Assembly: GCA_007121485.1 (NCBI GenBank)
Contig: SKKM01000153.1
Coordinates: forward strand, 1-8,316
Length of the DNA stretch: 8,316 bases
Source: Wenzhouxiangella sp.
GTDB lineage: Bacteria > Pseudomonadota > Gammaproteobacteria > Xanthomonadales > Wenzhouxiangellaceae
Direction of reading: 5' to 3'
Each line of letters starts with the position of its first letter. Position 1 is the first letter of the stretch. Under the pieces are notes generated by a model. That model worked only from the letters and a program-made list of their open reading frames with translations, had not been told where the DNA came from and ran no database searches. A program made the position numbers and the translations under genes. Below are positions 7,389 to 8,316 of this stretch, one piece after another.

Positions 7389-7400
7389 CGCTCGCGAGCG
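7389..7400. repeat. Perfect 12-bp palindrome, possible operator
   Basis: CGCTCGCGAGCG reads the same on both strands. It lies about 20-30 bp downstream of the predicted transcription start of the c-di-GMP gene, a place where a dimeric repressor could act. In GC-rich DNA such palindromes also arise by chance, and no regulator family is recognised from it. Confidence 0.35.
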
Positions 7401-7427
7401 CCCCGTCCAGGACCCCTTGGAGGCCCG

Positions 7428-7457
7428 AGTATACGTCAAGCCGGTGCCGCGGCCCAA
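7428..7457 (-). promoter_or_regulatory. Predicted sigma70 promoter for the c-di-GMP gene
   Basis: On the minus strand TTGGGC (-35, 7452-7457) and TATACT (-10, 7428-7433, five of six to consensus) are separated by 18 bp. This is the best promoter-like pair in the pyk-downstream gap. It would start the transcript near 7421 and give a leader of about 220 nt before the GTG. It suggests the c-di-GMP gene can be expressed apart from pyk. Confidence 0.45.
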
Positions 7458-7489
7458 GTGCGGCCGAAGAGGGACCAGGCGTGGTCGTT

Positions 7490-7507
7490 GCGCCGCCGAC
7501 GCGGCGC
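7490..7507 (-). terminator. GC hairpin after pyk, possible weak terminator
   Basis: GCGCCGC at one side and GCGGCGC at the other form a perfect 7-bp stem with a 4-nt loop, 6 nt past the pyk stop codon. No T-run follows on the minus strand, so it does not meet the standard of an intrinsic terminator. It may instead protect the 3' end or attenuate read-through. Confidence 0.3.
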
Positions 7508-7513
7508 TGTGCT

Positions 7514-8316
7514 TCAAGGAACGGTGAGGATTTCCAGGGTGTTGGTGCCGCCGGGTATGCGCTGACTCTGCCCCAGCGTCATCAGGACCCGGTCGCCCGG
7601 GGCGATCAGGCCCGCCCGGCGCACGTGATCCAGGGCGCGGTCCGTCACATCGGCGGATGACTCCTCGTCCAGCGGCGGGAAAAACAGCGGGTGGACGTGC
7701 TGGAACAGGCGCATCCGCCTGAGCGCCGCGCGGTTCGGGCTCAGCGCGATGATCGGGGCCGGCGAACGCACCCGGCTCAACCATTGCGCGGTCGAGCCCG
7801 ACTCGGTCAGGGTGATGATCGCCCTGACCGGCAGGTTGTTGGCCGTCATCATGGCGGCCATGGCGATGGCCTGGTCGGTGCGCTCGGCGCGCACGTTGAG
7901 CCGGCGCGCGGGCACATGGGCCTGGACATGACGTTCGGCGCCTTCGCAGATGCGGCTCATGGCCTCGACCACCCGCACCGGATGCTTGCCGATGGCGGTT
8001 TCGGCCGACAGCATGACCGCGTCGGTACCGTCGATGACCGCATTGGCCACATCCAGCACTTCGGCCCGGGTCGGGATCGGGCTTTCGATCATCGACTGCA
8101 TCATCTGGGTCGCCGTGATCACGGCCCGATTGTGGTCCAGCGCGGCGGCGATGATGCGTTTCTGCAAGCCGGGCAGTTCGGCATCACCGACCTCCACGGC
8201 CAGATCACCGCGAGCCACCAGCACGGCGTCGGAGGCATCGACAATGCTGTCCAGGTTCTCGATCGCCTCGGTGCGCTCGATCTTGGCCACGATGCCGGCC
8301 TGGCCGCCGGCCTTGC
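7514..8316 (-). CDS. pyk: Pyruvate kinase, C-terminal part (5' end outside window)
   Basis: Transfers phosphate from phosphoenolpyruvate to ADP, giving pyruvate and ATP; the last step of glycolysis, cytosolic. 266 residues are present, a little over half of a typical 470-480-residue enzyme; the frame is open to the window edge, and the GTG at 8290 is an internal Val codon, not the start. Visible active-site residues, numbered from the edge: Lys11 and Glu13 in AKIER (catalytic Lys and metal ligand), Asp37 in ARGDLAVEVG (metal ligand), Thr69 in ITATQMMQSM. These match the spacing of E. coli PykF Lys220, Asp246 and Thr278. PTRAEVLDVANAV and GTDAVMLSAETA finish the barrel, and the C-terminal allosteric domain contains TESGSTAQWLSRVRS. 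GDAELPGLQ resembles the PykA type. It is the first gene of the minus-strand series here. Confidence 0.95.
   Translation of the reverse strand, partial: KAGGQAGIVAKIERTEAIENLDSIVDASDAVLVARGDLAVEVGDAELPGLQKRIIAAALDHNRAVITATQMMQSMIESPIPTRAEVLDVANAVIDGTDAVMLSAETAIGKHPVRVVEAMSRICEGAERHVQAHVPARRLNVRAERTDQAIAMAAMMTANNLPVRAIITLTESGSTAQWLSRVRSPAPIIALSPNRAALRRMRLFQHVHPLFFPPLDEESSADVTDRALDHVRRAGLIAPGDRVLMTLGQSQRIPGGTNTLEILTVP

Larger units (their letters stand above)
7202..7513. other. Intergenic region between pyk and the c-di-GMP gene
   Basis: This stretch of 312 bases has no gene that I can support. Read on the minus strand it contains, in order, a short GC hairpin after the pyk stop, a small 5-bp stem at 7473-7486, a plausible promoter, a perfect 12-bp palindrome, and a leader of about 220 nt up to the GTG start. 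The 99 bases next to the gene are open in frame with it (ATG at 7300) and could be coding if the longer start is used. No riboswitch was recognised. Confidence 0.6.

Noticed and set aside
7305..7784. 159-codon minus-strand frame spanning the end of pyk and the intergenic gap
   Set aside because: Most of it overlaps pyk out of phase; the product is Arg/Pro/Gly-rich with no ribosome binding site or domain.

Overview
The window is a compact, GC-rich piece of bacterial chromosome with five protein genes, all on the minus strand. In transcription order (right to left) they are: pyruvate kinase (pyk, 5' end outside the window), a membrane c-di-GMP protein (dCache-PAS-GGDEF-EAL plus a C-terminal CZB-like domain), a class I fructose-1,6-bisphosphate aldolase (fba), a hybrid NADP-type malic enzyme (maeB), and a YghU-type glutathione S-transferase (yghU, 3' end outside the window). 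The gene types point to a gammaproteobacterium. MaeB and YghU match the E. coli proteins closely along their length, the pyruvate kinase is PykA-like, and the aldolase is the eukaryote-like class I enzyme that, from memory, sits beside pyk in Xanthomonas-type genomes. This taxonomic placement is inference.

Layout: 7514-8316 encodes the C-terminal part of pyruvate kinase. 7202-7513 has no gene chosen here. It holds a short hairpin just after pyk, a plausible sigma70 promoter, a 12-bp perfect palindrome and a long leader for the next gene. 4085-7201 encodes the c-di-GMP protein, started here at a GTG behind a perfect GGAGG. 4025-4084 is a 60-bp gap with a weak possible promoter for fba (2999-4024). 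2790-2998 is a 209-bp gap dominated by a structured repeat: two 30-bp inverted arms, each made of three 10-bp units, around an inner hairpin. 492-2789 is maeB, followed after 21 bp by yghU (1-470), probably in the same transcript.

The metabolic genes form a coherent central-carbon group. Aldolase and pyruvate kinase belong to the glycolytic trunk. MaeB converts malate to pyruvate with NADPH production and carries a PTA-like regulatory domain. YghU could use reducing power through glutathione. The c-di-GMP gene is the outlier: it lies between pyk and fba and joins a periplasmic sensor, PAS, GGDEF (with an intact RxxD inhibitory site), EAL and a degenerate zinc-binding-type domain.

Most of the window is ordinary housekeeping sequence. 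I see no evidence for a wholly new system. The items most worth a second look are the degenerate CZB-like tail on the c-di-GMP enzyme, that gene's position inside a glycolytic locus, and the fba-maeB intergenic repeat.
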